Assembly: GCF_008330945.1 (NCBI RefSeq)
Contig: NZ_CP043488.1
Span: forward strand, 124,001 to 188,000
Direction of reading: 5' to 3'
From: Labrys sp. KNU-23
GTDB lineage: Bacteria; Pseudomonadota; Alphaproteobacteria; Rhizobiales; Labraceae
DNA length: 64,000 nucleotides
This document shows positions 1 through 7,811 of the stretch, piece after piece. Positions within the stretch are counted from its first letter, which is position 1, and every line of letters starts with the position of its first letter. A model generated the notes under the pieces. It was given only the letters and a program-made list of their open reading frames with translations, searched no databases and had not been told where the DNA came from. A program made the translations under genes and the position numbers.

Positions 1-109
1 TAGATCTTTGTACATCAGCCCTCATCCTATAGTAAGGGCTGCATGTGACCGTCATATCTCTACCGTTGGGAATATCGGAACGGCTTGATCCAAGGATTGT
101 CTTGGCCAT
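1..109 (-). CDS. XRE-type regulator, N-terminal part only (runs off window)
   Basis: The reading frame starts at the ATG at 109 with GGAG six bases upstream and leaves the window at base 1, so only about 36 residues are seen. The part TVTCSPYYRMRAD is nearly the same as in the XRE-family protein at 50823-51182, where it precedes a helix-turn-helix, so this is inferred to be a paralogue of that regulator. It overlaps the end of the membrane protein upstream (60-419) by 50 bases, suggesting coupled translation. The DNA-binding domain itself lies outside the window, so the family rests on the paralogue. Confidence 0.6.
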   Translation of the reverse strand, partial: MAKTILGSSRSDIPNGRDMTVTCSPYYRMRADVQRS

Positions 110-419
110 GTGAAACTCCGTTCGCGGCAGTGTTGGGCTCCGCGCATTCTTTTCTTGAGCAGGCCGTGTTTGGCCTTATCGAATTGGAAAATGCAGTGCT
201 TTTGGAAGTCACGCACGTGGCTGGGCTTACCGTAGTCGTCAAGTCTCTGGCGGCGCCCCGGGCTGACTGAGCAATCTTCCTTACGGCGACACTATGCGTT
301 TTTTCGATCTCGAGATTGACTTGGTCCGCTGCGGATACTCGAAGTATATGGGCTGTATATCCGAACATTGAAACTGTCGCGATGACGGTCGCGACTGGGA
401 AGAAAAGGTGGAGATCCAT
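60..419 (-). CDS. Small membrane-anchored protein of unknown function (119 aa)
   Basis: A strong ribosome binding site (AGAGGAGGAG) precedes the ATG at 419. Residues 5-25 form one hydrophobic segment (FFPVATVIATVSMFGYTA), after which the chain is polar and basic. The first 35 residues resemble the protein at 51275-51526 (shared pattern ATV..A...FGY.A..LR..AA.Q), and both lie directly upstream of an XRE-type gene. The pair is therefore a two-gene module present twice in this window. No enzymatic motif is visible; a membrane or periplasmic sensor partner of the regulator is a guess. Confidence 0.55.
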   Translation of the reverse strand: MDLHLFFPVATVIATVSMFGYTAHILRVSAADQVNLEIEKTHSVAVRKIAQSARGAARDLTTTVSPATCVTSKSTAFSNSIRPNTACSRKECAEPNTAANGVSHGQDNPWIKPFRYSQR

Positions 420-1421
420 TTCACTCCTCCTCTAAACCGTTGCGAATTTCGGATGCCGCACCGATATTCCGTGATGCGGCAGCCAGCCCTCCTAGGGCTC
501 GAAAAAGGCGGCCAGGGCACCAAACATCCAAGGGGGAGAGCATCCGGCCTATGCTTTCGTCGAGGCTGCGAACCGGATAGAGGCCAGCCCCAATAGACTG
601 AGCCCAACGATGATAGTGGGCTTAGCGTCCCCGCTGGATTCTCTAGCCGGGACTATTTGCTGGAGCGATTCCGCGTAGTGGTGGCGAGGTAATATTCGTG
701 AAGAAATGTTTGCAGGTGCATTTTCAGCAGGAGAAAAATTAGTAAGTATTTGTATCTTGATTGGCGACGGAACACCGACCTCGAGGGTCGTAGGTATACC
801 CGCAAAGGCTCGAATATCACAGAATCGGAATCTACCTAAAACGCGTGAGGGCTCTTAGGCTCGGCGATGAGGAACAGACCCCCCCCTCCGAGCACCAAGA
901 ACGCACGGGTGGAAACGCCAATTATTCATTCCGACACACTCGCGAAGATCCCAAGAAAGCACCGCCTCCTCGTCAATCTCTCGGCCGAATCGACGGCTTG
1001 CCGCACCGATGCAGGGGCGACGGCGATTAAGCATGCTGTCGGGCGTATCTGGGTAATTTCCGAGCCTGCTATCGTTTCTGCAACGACGTATACCCAACAG
1101 TCGCGGGCTCGAAGCCTCGAGAGACAATCCGGGACCTGTATGCCTCCATTGCGGGCATGCTTATTTGACGCCGCCGTGGATGCTGTGGCGGATGAGTGGA
1201 TCAGGTAGGGGAGGCGATGATCGTCAGGGCAGTATTACCCATGTCATTTCTCGACGCGGGCGCGGCTAGCCGGGGCGCTCTCCCAAATAGGCTCGCCAGC
1301 CCCTATTAGTCGTCAGGCGTTTGGAATATCGGCCAATTGCTTGGCCTTTTCGGAATTGTCGATGGCTCTATCCCTGAGCAGTTACTACCCAAATAGATCG
1401 CTCATGCCCCATGAGGCACCT
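420..1421. other. Intergenic stretch without a supported gene
   Basis: About 1 kb between the small membrane gene and the next plausible CDS. Short open frames exist on both strands but none has both a ribosome binding site and protein-like composition. It contains one copy of the 17-bp dyad at 1053-1069. Confidence 0.5.
1053..1069 (+). promoter_or_regulatory. 17-bp dyad motif, copy 1
   Basis: GTAATTTCCGAGCCTGC, a two-mismatch version of the motif found at 3292, 3948, 17242, 23774 and 24802. It lies about 350 bases before the gene at 1422, further away than the other copies, so its link with that gene is weak. Confidence 0.5.
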
Positions 1422-1670
1422 ATGGCGCACGCTACGAACATAGTCAGCTATGAGCCTACAGACGATTCTGCCTTGGCAGAGGGGGATCGGATCCGACACT
1501 CAATTGAGAAGGAATACCCAGATGCGAAGTTGCTCGAATCCAATTGCTGGGAGGTGACTTCGGATCAATCGGCTGGGGAGATCTCGAAAATCATCAGGGG
1601 TGATCTGAATCCCGACATCATCAGTGTAGTGCGAATGAGTGGTTGTGAGGCTCCGGAGACCACCAGTTAA
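1422..1670 (+). CDS. Small conserved-type hypothetical protein (82 aa)
   Basis: The chosen ATG at 1422 has GAGG five bases upstream; the frame stays open upstream to 1341 but that part is not protein-like. The protein has a soluble alpha/beta look (DRIRHSIEKEYPDAKL, then NCWEVTSDQSAGEISKII). I recall similar short proteins from rhizobial genomes but cannot name the family. It stands alone, without close neighbours on the same strand. Confidence 0.5.
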   Translation: MAHATNIVSYEPTDDSALAEGDRIRHSIEKEYPDAKLLESNCWEVTSDQSAGEISKIIRGDLNPDIISVVRMSGCEAPETTS

Positions 1671-2244
1671 TGTTGCCGAAAGCCGATCCTTAGCGACCCA
1701 CCCATCGGGATGAGGGCACAACACGTCATACTTTGTTCCTAAAATCGTCGACCACAAGAGGTGCGCTGAATTGTCATTCGCCTCGCCTACAGGACAGCCC
1801 AATGTTCGGTCGACGCGGATGAAGCGGGTCGGAATGTCCCGAGGGTGATCGTTGGTTCGAGCCAATTTGATATGAGGTGACAGGATTTTCGGGATCCAGC
1901 AGGGCCGCTCCCGCAGTCGGAGAAAGTGTCTCCGCCGCCACGACTTGGCATTCTTCTAAGCATCTTCCGATTGCCACGAGTCCAGAAGGGCTACTATTCG
2001 CAGTCAGAGAGGATTTTCGGGCCAAATTACCTTTAAATCGGCACCATGGGAGGCCGGGTACCTCCAAAAAAGAAAACAACATACAGTGGCGATCGGCATG
2101 GGACTCCACGCCGTTTCACAGGCGGGTCTCTCACGTGGCGCTCAACGCCTCCGCTTGGCATAACAAAGCCGTGGGAAGGGCACCCCCCATCACAACGGGT
2201 TTAAAAACAGGCTGAAGTTGCAGCCGACGGTGGCGAGGGCCGTG
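1671..2244. other. Intergenic stretch without a supported gene
   Basis: Open frames on both strands here lack ribosome binding sites and have the biased composition of frame shadows. Nothing recognisable was found. Confidence 0.5.
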
Positions 2245-2272
2245 TTGTGAGTGTCAGGAGGATCGGTGTCAT
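2244..2272 (-). pseudogene. 5' fragment of the FlbD-like small gene
   Basis: From the ATG at 2272 the frame reads MTPILLTLT, matching MKPILLTLT of the intact gene at 45310-45510, then diverges exactly where the 0.9-kb repeat ends and stops at 2201. It is a truncated start carried along by the duplication. Confidence 0.7.
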
Positions 2273-2385
2273 TTGCCCCCGGTTGTGGATGTGGCCTGTG
2301 ATGACCATCATAACAAGGAACGAAAGGTACGCTGAACAATGCCTTCCCACCGCTGCACGCTGCTGCTCTCCAGCAGCATTGCACC

Positions 2386-2643
2386 TTATGGAGTGGGGCG
2401 GGTCAGGCGCGTTCGCTGCACCCGCCGAGATCTGGAGGATGTCTTTTCGAGCCTGGTTCGCGTAGGCGGTGTGCCGTCGGTATTGGTACCGTTGGCGGGC
2501 GTCTCACGAGTGTCTTCGCTGTCGTGCCTCTGTATCTCCCGCGAAACATTGGAGCGCTTTTTGTAATATGAGCTTGATGCGACAGCAAAGTCGCTATTCT
2601 TCGGCTGATTTTTTTGCGCGGAATTGTCATTTTTATTTTTCAT
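2386..2643 (-). CDS. Possible hydrophilic low-complexity protein, repeat copy 1
   Basis: An 85-residue frame starting MKNKNDNSAQKNQ, rich in Ser, Thr, Arg and Asn, is open in both copies of the 0.9-kb repeat (other copy 45625-45882). Differences between copies include changed residues (Pro/Leu, Asp/Glu, Ala/Ser) as well as silent ones, so there is no sign of strong protein-level selection. The ribosome binding site is weak. It may not be a gene. Confidence 0.25.
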   Translation of the reverse strand: MKNKNDNSAQKNQPKNSDFAVASSSYYKKRSNVSREIQRHDSEDTRETPANGTNTDGTPPTRTRLEKTSSRSRRVQRTRLTRPTP

Positions 2644-2727
2644 AAGATCCAATCCAGTCATCAAGATAGGATTATAATCCTTATTTTCTCGATTTAATAT
2701 GAATAAATATTTATTTAATCTAAGTAT

Positions 2728-3006
2728 TTATAATTGCTCTTTTTTTCCCGTTGCATTCATCGAGGGCAATTCCGACAGGGGCCCACGCACATAAACGACG
2801 TCGATACCGACTTCCTGAGCCAAATCCGTTGCGGCTTTGACTGCATCGCCGCGGGTATGAAACGGCCCGATGGGATCGGAGGGGACAACGTCATCGGTGT
2901 ATGTGGCGCTATTTACAACCCAAACGGGGCCGGTCAATTCAATCAGCACCCAATTGCTTTGCGTCGGAGGGCTTTCGTCTTCGCGAAGAAATCGAACCGT
3001 TGTCAT
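2728..3006 (-). CDS. DUF2188-like small stress protein (92 aa), copy 1
   Basis: The start at 3006 has GAGGGAA upstream; an upstream in-frame ATG gives an Arg-rich extension that is less likely. The middle part (VLIELTGPVWVV) and the helix RGDAVKAATDLAQEVG followed by a strand VVYVRGPL resemble the DUF2188 pattern of a short sheet plus helix, a family of unknown function. A twin gene at 45983-46246 differs only at the C-terminal tail, where this copy reads on for five residues. An EcfG-type promoter lies upstream at 3039-3063, so expression under general stress is likely. Confidence 0.6.
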   Translation of the reverse strand: MTTVRFLREDESPPTQSNWVLIELTGPVWVVNSATYTDDVVPSDPIGPFHTRGDAVKAATDLAQEVGIDVVYVRGPLSELPSMNATGKKEQL

Positions 3007-3038
3007 CGCCGTTCCCTCACCAATCCTCATAGGACGAG

Positions 3039-3063
3039 AACGGCGTGGCGCTCGCAAGGTTCC
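3039..3063 (-). promoter_or_regulatory. EcfG-type promoter for the DUF2188-like gene
   Basis: On the minus strand GGAAC (3063-3059), 16 bases, then CGTT (3042-3039), an exact match to the general stress sigma factor consensus, 33 bases before the start codon at 3006. Confidence 0.7.
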
Positions 3064-3291
3064 AGTCCGAGGTTGCCACACTCGCATGTGACGACGGCAT
3101 TATTTCTACGGCATTATTTCTAGGGATCGGAGCGAAGTTGAGCCGCGAGCATCTGCCTTGCGATCGAAGCCGCTCTGAGGGTTGGACGCTTCCAACGGCT
3201 TGATGTGCCAGTGTGGTGGTGTTGAGCGCCCTTTGACGAAGATGCCTGATGTCGGCTTTTAGAGGACGCGATTAGACACAGACTTTCCTGG

Positions 3292-3308
3292 GTAGTTTCC
3301 GAGCCTAC
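3292..3308 (+). promoter_or_regulatory. 17-bp dyad motif, copy 2
   Basis: GTAGTTTCCGAGCCTAC, the most symmetric copy (GTAG..TC.GA..CTAC). It sits 78 bases before the PRC-barrel start at 3386. Confidence 0.6.
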
Positions 3309-3385
3309 GTTCCCGGGCTTTCCAATTCTATCATGACGAAATTACAGCCTCGCGCCTCATCGGCACGCGACGAAGAAGGGTCCTT

Positions 3386-3856
3386 ATGGAGAACGATCGC
3401 ATGGTTTCGGATAAAGTCGCCACGGGTATGAACGGGGATCGTACACCCATCAACATGGATGCTGATACTGCAACCTTCACCAGCGGGGCTGCTAGCGGGC
3501 AGGTCGATCGTCTGGTTGCATTGGGAGAAATCAAGGGCACGGCCGTCTATAATCGTCACGATGAGCTTCTCGGCACGGCGTATGATTTCTTGGTCGACAG
3601 GATTACCGGCCAAGTCACCTATGCCGTCATGGCCTTTGGCGATCTGCTCGGCATGGGCGAACGCTATCATCCACTGCCCTGGAAGCTGCTGACGTTCGAC
3701 ATGGTTCGGCGGGTATTCCTTCTCGACCTTGATCGTCTTTTGCTAGTGAATTCACCTAGTTTTTCGGCGGCAGACGGGCCGAATTGGTCTGATCGCGCCT
3801 ATGGAGACCGGATCGATGCCTATTATGAAAACTCTTCCTCAAGGCGAAGTGACTAG
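3386..3856 (+). CDS. PRC-barrel domain protein (156 aa)
   Basis: After a polar N-terminal stretch of about 40 residues, residues 45-125 form a PRC-barrel: LVALGEIKGTAVYN, LGTAYDFLVDRITGQVTYAVMAFG and LLGMGERYHPLPWKLL are typical. PRC-barrels are small beta barrels seen in photosynthetic reaction centre subunit H and in many stress-linked proteins of unknown role. It is a paralogue of the protein at 12533-12931, with which it shares the tail pattern RIDAYYEN / AVDAYYGA. No signal peptide, so cytoplasmic. The start has a moderate ribosome binding site (GAAGGGTCC). No EcfG site is visible upstream; instead a dyad copy lies at 3292. Confidence 0.85.
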   Translation: MENDRMVSDKVATGMNGDRTPINMDADTATFTSGAASGQVDRLVALGEIKGTAVYNRHDELLGTAYDFLVDRITGQVTYAVMAFGDLLGMGERYHPLPWKLLTFDMVRRVFLLDLDRLLLVNSPSFSAADGPNWSDRAYGDRIDAYYENSSSRRSD

Positions 3857-3947
3857 ACTCCGACGCAAGTCGGTCAGTCGTCACTCCTCGTTCGGCGGGT
3901 CCTTCTTAAGGACAAAGAACAGCGCGCGGTGATCGGCGTCGTTCTAG

Positions 3948-3964
3948 GTAGTTTCCGACCCTCT
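3948..3964 (+). promoter_or_regulatory. 17-bp dyad motif, copy 3
   Basis: GTAGTTTCCGACCCTCT, left half perfect and right half degenerate, 97 bases before the lipoprotein start at 4061. Confidence 0.5.
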
Positions 3965-4060
3965 TCTTGAGTGCCGGTTCGGGGATAAGGTCGTCCCGGA
4001 AAGTGGTTCAGAGCGATGATCCCCGCACGCGCACCTCGATGCCTTGATCGGAAGAGTGAC

Positions 4061-4336
4061 ATGAAGAATATTATCATATTGTGCGTTGTAGCGCTGTCCA
4101 TCGCGGCCTGCGCCAATGCTAGGGATACGCGTATGTCCAAGGGCGCGCTTCTCGGCGGCGCGGGTGGCGCGCTCATCGGAGGTGTCGCCACCCGTTCCGC
4201 GGGCGGTGCGATTGTTGGTGGAGCTATCGGCGCTGCAGCCGGCGCTGTCGTTGCGGACGTGACCAGACCGCGCCATCGCGGCAGCAGGTGCCATTATAGC
4301 AGCTTGCTTGGGAAACGTGTCTGCCAGTATCGGTAA
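4061..4336 (+). CDS. Glycine-zipper lipoprotein (91 aa)
   Basis: The start at 4061 is preceded by GGAAGAG and begins a lipoprotein signal peptide, MKNIIILCVVALSIAAC, with the lipobox cysteine at residue 17. The mature part holds a glycine zipper (GALLGGAGGALIGGVATR, GGAIVGGAIGAAAGAVV) like that of SlyB/Rick_17kDa-type outer membrane lipoproteins, then a short basic tail with two Cys. It probably sits in the cell envelope and may help stabilise the outer membrane. It stands alone; a dyad copy lies 97 bases upstream. Confidence 0.8.
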   Translation: MKNIIILCVVALSIAACANARDTRMSKGALLGGAGGALIGGVATRSAGGAIVGGAIGAAAGAVVADVTRPRHRGSRCHYSSLLGKRVCQYR

Positions 4337-4518
4337 GCCAAGGTAGAGCGGATATTGAAGCCTCAGTTACGTCTAGGTAAATACCCAGCCTATTGGGCGA
4401 GCAAGGTCCCTATCAGTATATGGCCGGCCGGATTTGCAATCTTGTACCCCGTCTTTAGCGAGGCCTTATGCCTGTTGATTTGCCGCCCGTGCGAAAGCGG
4501 GTGAAGACCGCGCCATTC

Positions 4519-4629
4519 ATGAGTGTTTCGAGAAAGGAAGCGGCTCGTCAGGTTTTTTTTGCTTGGATGCTTCTCGCCCTATGCATTGCTGCTGCAATAA
4601 TTGCAGCAGCAATGCACCTTTTGCCTTAG
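4519..4629 (+). CDS. Possible 36-residue single-span membrane protein
   Basis: The frame reads MSVSRKEAARQVFFAWMLL then ALCIAAAIIAAAMHLLP: a short basic N-terminus and one long hydrophobic helix, a convincing small membrane protein. The alanine-rich helix is encoded by a perfect inverted repeat (4582-4616). A weak purine stretch lies upstream but at long spacing, so expression is uncertain. Confidence 0.4.
   Translation: MSVSRKEAARQVFFAWMLLALCIAAAIIAAAMHLLP
4582..4616. repeat. Perfect 16-bp inverted repeat, 3-base loop
   Basis: TGCATTGCTGCTGCAA, loop TAA, TTGCAGCAGCAATGCA. No T-run follows, so it is not a simple terminator. It lies inside the small membrane-protein frame and encodes its Ala-Ile-Ile-Ala core. 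Confidence 0.8.
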
Positions 4630-4822
4630 ATTTTAATCGGGCCGCGGAAGAAATACGATTTAGGGTGCTGGATCGCCTGACGAATTGTTCTGAAGCACAA
4701 AGCTTCAAGGGGAAACATCTTCTCACATATTCAAGCCAAAAGAGCCGGATCCCGTCGATCTGCTATCGCGCGAAAATTCGGCATCAATACCGGTTTCGGC
4801 GCCGCCAGATTCGACTCCGAGT

Positions 4823-5065
4823 GTGCTGCCGCAAATAACTTCGCCACCTCCAGCCATTCGCGCCATGTTGCCGATTATGGAACGACGCTTCGATCTTCGA
4901 GAGGAAGAAGACGGCACGTGGACCGTTTTCGACGTGTTTACAGGCTTGCCAGGGATAGTCGGCGGCTTCGAAGCCACAGGTTTCGAGGTGGACGAAGCCG
5001 GTGATCTGCTCGCAATGCTGAATGCAGCGGATCTGGAACGCAGGCGCGAAGCTGGCATGCTCTAG
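4823..5065 (+). CDS. Small acidic hypothetical protein (80 aa or longer)
   Basis: The C-terminal part (MERRFDLREEEDGTWTVFD, GLPGIVGGFEATGFEVDEAGDLLAMLNAAD) is clearly protein-like. The frame is open back to 4694 and still protein-like (HIFKPKEPDPVDLLSREN), but holds no ATG, GTG or TTG before the GTG at 4823. ATGs at 4865 and 4877 are alternatives. Either translation begins at a rare codon after the purine run near 4707, or the original start was lost. Function unknown; the DUF982 gene follows after 60 bases. Confidence 0.5.
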   Translation: MLPQITSPPPAIRAMLPIMERRFDLREEEDGTWTVFDVFTGLPGIVGGFEATGFEVDEAGDLLAMLNAADLERRREAGML

Positions 5066-5080
5066 CCTCAGGCCCTCCCA

Positions 5081-5105
5081 GGAACGAACGGCTCTCCCCG
5101 GTGTT
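5081..5105 (+). promoter_or_regulatory. EcfG-type promoter for first DUF982 gene
   Basis: GGAAC (5081-5085), 16 bases, TGTT (5102-5105), 20 bases before the start at 5125. Confidence 0.5.
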
Positions 5106-5124
5106 GGATACCAGGAGGTGCCAT

Positions 5125-5355
5125 ATGGAACATGCCAAGTTCTCTCAACCTGTCGAGGTGAACGGTCTTGCCATCGCAGACGCTGATCAGGCAGCGAGTT
5201 TTCTTTTGGAGTATTGGCCCGTTGCCGAGGGCGAGTACTACGAACAGGCCAAGCTCGCTTGCGTCGAGGCGATTGCCGGCAAGCGCGATCCCGACGATGC
5301 CAGAGCCGCCTTTGTGTTTGCGGCTGACGAAGCGGGGGTAGTCATATCGGTGTGA
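5125..5355 (+). CDS. DUF982 family protein (76 aa)
   Basis: Start set by an excellent AGGAGGTG seven bases upstream of ATG 5125. The sequence follows the DUF982 pattern: FSQPVEV, a helix after DADQAASFLLEYWP, then KLACVEAIAGKRDPDDARAAFVFAA. DUF982 proteins are about 80 residues, frequent in multiple copies in rhizobia, and of unknown function. Closely related genes follow at 5414 and 15497, with a broken copy at 5741. Each intact copy has its own EcfG-like promoter, so this is likely a general stress protein. Confidence 0.85.
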   Translation: MEHAKFSQPVEVNGLAIADADQAASFLLEYWPVAEGEYYEQAKLACVEAIAGKRDPDDARAAFVFAADEAGVVISV

Positions 5356-5368
5356 GAGAGCTGGCCCT

Positions 5369-5393
5369 GGAACTCTCCGACCATTTGCCGGTT
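5369..5393 (+). promoter_or_regulatory. EcfG-type promoter for second DUF982 gene
   Basis: GGAAC (5369-5373), 16 bases, GGTT (5390-5393), 21 bases before the start at 5414. Confidence 0.55.
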
Positions 5394-5413
5394 TTGGTGC
5401 GGGAGGTGCAATT

Positions 5414-5659
5414 ATGGACACCCAACTGTGGAGCCGACCGGTTCAGTTCGAGACCGACCTTGGCCGATATCGCGTTCTTACGTCGACTGAAGAGGCTTCT
5501 CACTTCTTGCTGAACAACTGGCCGGCAGTCGCTGGCCCGAAATGCATCGATGCTCAGCGAGCGTGCCTTGATGTGATGGCGGGAGCAGCCCAGCCAGATG
5601 AAGCTCGCGAGGCTTTCGTCGAGGCGTGCGAAGAAGCGGATATGCATGTCGTGCAGTGA
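5414..5659 (+). CDS. DUF982 family protein (81 aa)
   Basis: Start at 5414 behind GGGAGGTG. Same architecture as the preceding gene: WSRPVQFE, STEEASHFLLNNWPAVAG, then QRACLDVMAGAAQPDEAREAFVEAC. The family has no known biochemical role. It follows the first DUF982 gene after 58 bases but carries its own promoter-like site in that gap, so the two may be transcribed separately. Divergence between the copies is large, so the duplication is not recent. Confidence 0.85.
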   Translation: MDTQLWSRPVQFETDLGRYRVLTSTEEASHFLLNNWPAVAGPKCIDAQRACLDVMAGAAQPDEAREAFVEACEEADMHVVQ

Positions 5660-5740
5660 GGGCGTCTGGATGCGAGGAGGCGGAGTCGTATCTTCCCGCT
5701 TTGGCTCTTCAGATAGGCATGCCCTGGCGCGATTTGCCGG

Positions 5741-6007
5741 TTATCCTTGACATGACCCGAATTCGAACGCGCCCGCCAAGCCGGCCTCACCGACAGCATC
5801 GATGAAAGCCTAGCGAGCTTGCTTGGCTTTTCAGGCGTCGTCCAGGGCATCGAGGCACGCTGAGCGCGCCGCTCTGTAGAGATCTTCACCCACTTCAGAC
5901 CAGCGATTGTCGCGGAAATCCAAAACCTGTTGGACCGACCGGATGACGACAATCCGACGGTGCGCGAGGTTGAACGAAATCGCGTGATGAAAGGCCACTT
6001 CTGACAT
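5741..6007 (-). pseudogene. Broken DUF982 gene with two internal stops
   Basis: From the ATG at 6007 (GAGGTG upstream) the frame reads MSEVAFHHAISFNLAHRR, then a region matching DUF982 around RAARSACLDALDDA, followed by TGA, KAKQAR, TAG, then AFIDAVGEAG. The stops fall where the family has DPDDAR and the next codon. A good start and ribosome binding site remain, so a 58-residue truncated product is possible. It is convergent with the two intact copies. Confidence 0.75.
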
Positions 6008-6356
6008 TCAAACACCTCAAATAGACCAACGGTGGACATGGGTTTTTCGAAGCCGAGACGAAGATCTGCAGCCCGCGCTACATTTTCAAGATACGGTGGA
6101 TTGCCGAGAAGGGTTTCGCCTTCTCCGAACCATGGATGTCCTCCTGCCAAGGCCCACGCTTTGACGTGAGCGACAACGGGCCCGGTTCCACCGAAATTCA
6201 AATGACATCAGCGGGGATGGCCGAATTCGTGTGCGTTCGAAATGCGCTGAATGGTCCCTGGCTGGTATCGAGCCGAAGGTTCCTAACGCGACGTCGGCAG
6301 GTTTTTGTGGGTATCCCAACGAGGGAATCTTCTCCAAATAAAATTTAAGAAAATTT
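6008..6356. other. Intergenic stretch without a supported gene
   Basis: A minus-strand open frame continues through this part and the DUF982 pseudogene in another frame, but has no family signature. Nothing else was recognised. Confidence 0.4.
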
Positions 6357-6382
6357 GGAACTTTTCATCCTCAGTGATGGTT
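6357..6382 (+). promoter_or_regulatory. EcfG-type promoter for secreted PRC-barrel gene
   Basis: GGAAC (6357-6361), 17 bases, GGTT (6379-6382), 40 bases before the start at 6422. Confidence 0.55.
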
Positions 6383-6421
6383 TATGTATCCTGATTAGAT
6401 GCATAAAACTAGGAGATGTAT

Positions 6422-6817
6422 ATGCGTATAATGTTGATCGCTGCTGTCATGCTTCCTTTCTTTGCAATTCCTGTGCTCGCCCAGACTGCTGCCTCTACGA
6501 CAACGGAGGCATTTGTTCTGGCAAAGCCGACCGATGTCCTGAGCAGCAACCTCATCGGCCTAAACATCTCTAACAGCACCAAGGAAGATATCGGCGAGAT
6601 CAAGGATCTCGTGATTTCCGAGGGAACCCTATCGGGATATGTCGTTTCTGTCGGAGGATTCCTCGGCATCGGTACGCACTATGTCGTCGTCTCTCCGAAG
6701 AGCGTATCGGTGAATTATTCCGAGGCCGACAAGAAGTGGTCGGCAGCCATGGACGCGACCAAGGACCAGCTCAAAGCCGCGCCGGAATTCAAATATGAAG
6801 GCCGTTGGGCGAAATAA
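6422..6817 (+). CDS. Exported PRC-barrel protein (131 aa)
   Basis: The ATG at 6422 lies seven bases after AGGAG; an ATG six bases earlier is too close to that site. Residues 1-20 form a cleavable signal peptide (MRIMLIAAVMLPFFAIPVLA, then QTAAS), so the protein is periplasmic. The PRC-barrel covers roughly residues 40-110 (SSNLIGLNISNSTKEDIGEI, SGYVVSVGGFLGIGTHYVVV). The C-terminal pattern WSAAMDATKDQLKAAPEF resembles the tail of the PRC-barrel at 26772 (TSWTKDQLKAMPEH), marking a shared subfamily. A terminator follows at once, so it is monocistronic. Confidence 0.85.
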   Translation: MRIMLIAAVMLPFFAIPVLAQTAASTTTEAFVLAKPTDVLSSNLIGLNISNSTKEDIGEIKDLVISEGTLSGYVVSVGGFLGIGTHYVVVSPKSVSVNYSEADKKWSAAMDATKDQLKAAPEFKYEGRWAK

Positions 6818-6835
6818 CAACCAGGATGGCACCGA

Positions 6836-6864
6836 CCTCGCCCTTTCCAAGGGGCGAGGTTTTT
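6836..6864 (+). terminator. Rho-independent terminator after exported PRC-barrel gene
   Basis: Stem CCTCGCCCTT / AAGGGGCGAGG with a three-base loop and a following TTTTT, 19 bases after the stop codon. Confidence 0.85.
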
Positions 6865-7219
6865 GGGAAAAGAGATGGGACGTCGGGTTCGCCAGCATCG
6901 GGGCTGGGAATCCTGAACTGGGCACGGATTATGCCGGAGGATGAATTCAGTCGATAGCCGGGAAGGCCTGACGGGGGAATGAAATGCAGGGCGAGCGATT
7001 GGGCAACTGACCACCAGCCCTCCGCTGACGCCGCGCGCGACCGCGCCCGATACTGAGTCCCATCCGTAGGCATTACCGCATGTCTTGCAGGCCATGCCCC
7101 GGCACGTCGCTACGGAAAGGCTCTTTCTTTTGGCGGTCTTTTCTGTGCGATGTTTAATTGCTGCGATTATTATTAATTGTGATATAAATTGCCGATAATA
7201 AAATAAAAAGGTAGGCAAT
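6865..7219. other. Intergenic stretch without a supported gene
   Basis: No protein-like frame with a start signal. The last 80 bases are AT-rich and probably hold the promoter of the gene at 7220. Confidence 0.5.
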
Positions 7220-7438
7220 ATGAAAATTAAAGAATCTTTTTCAGAAAAAAGAACTGCGTATTTATTGGGAAGGAAGCTTTTTGATACTGGAAAGCCGGCT
7301 CCGGAGCGGCCGCTGGATTCAGATGGTGAGCCATTCTTATACTGGACGTGGTATGGTTTTCAAATGAGTAATTTGCTCAAAGGCCCTGAAACAACGCGTG
7401 GTTTCTATCTGAAAAATGGTCGTCGCCTGAACAGGTAG
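7220..7438 (+). CDS. Small hypothetical protein (72 aa), low GC
   Basis: ATG 7220 follows AAAGGTAGG. The N-terminal third is AT-rich and lysine-rich, unlike its neighbours, which suggests recent acquisition. The segment AYLLGRKLFDTGKP reads like a helix; DGEPFLYWTWYGFQMS is aromatic-rich. No family was recognised. A terminator follows eight bases after the stop, supporting a real transcription unit. Confidence 0.55.
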   Translation: MKIKESFSEKRTAYLLGRKLFDTGKPAPERPLDSDGEPFLYWTWYGFQMSNLLKGPETTRGFYLKNGRRLNR

Positions 7439-7445
7439 TGCGCAG

Positions 7446-7468
7446 CCCGCCCTTATCCGGCGGGTTTT
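7446..7468 (+). terminator. Rho-independent terminator
   Basis: Stem CCCGCC / GGCGGG, loop CTTATCC, then TTTT and a second T-run shortly after. Confidence 0.75.
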
Positions 7469-7736
7469 CGCTTTTGGAGAGCGGCGTGTCCGCCGACGGA
7501 GGCGCCGGTATCGGTGTGCGATCCCGCCCATCACCGGTCGTCGACCGGCGCCGTACGCCTCTCGGTCGGAAGTCGGTGTTCGATCCTTCCAATTTCGTGT
7601 GCAGCAAAGCAACCGATCCCCACTCGCCTCTGCTGCGTTCGAGTGGCGTGAATCGTGGCGCGCCAGCCGGATCGATGCTTTTGGAATGCCGTACAATGTA
7701 TGATGAGAAGCACCTTCCGACCGCCGGCCAATGATT

Positions 7737-7761
7737 GGAACAACACGCTTTTTTTTCAGTT
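7737..7761 (+). promoter_or_regulatory. EcfG-type promoter for 25-aa gene and PhnA-like gene
   Basis: GGAAC (7737-7741), 16 bases, AGTT (7758-7761), 51 bases before the ATG at 7812. Confidence 0.5.
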
Positions 7762-7811
7762 TGGTATTCGCAGGTGCAGCTTTGCGCCCAACCGTACCGG
7801 AGGCAAGAGTC

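Larger units (their letters stand above)
2245..3142 (+). repeat. 0.9-kb direct repeat, copy 1
   Basis: Nearly identical to 45483-46368 in the same orientation, with scattered single-base differences, a 14-bp tandem duplication near 3096-3123 in this copy, and two one-base length differences. It carries a complete DUF2188-like gene with its promoter and the first nine codons of a FlbD-like gene that is whole only in the other copy. This copy therefore looks like the derived one. Recombination between the two copies would remove about 43.2 kb. Confidence 0.9.

Noticed and set aside
867-1208. Plus-strand open frame of 113 codons, with an opposing frame at 855-1127
   Set aside because: No ribosome binding site, Arg/Thr/Pro-rich composition typical of a non-coding frame, and no recognisable motif.
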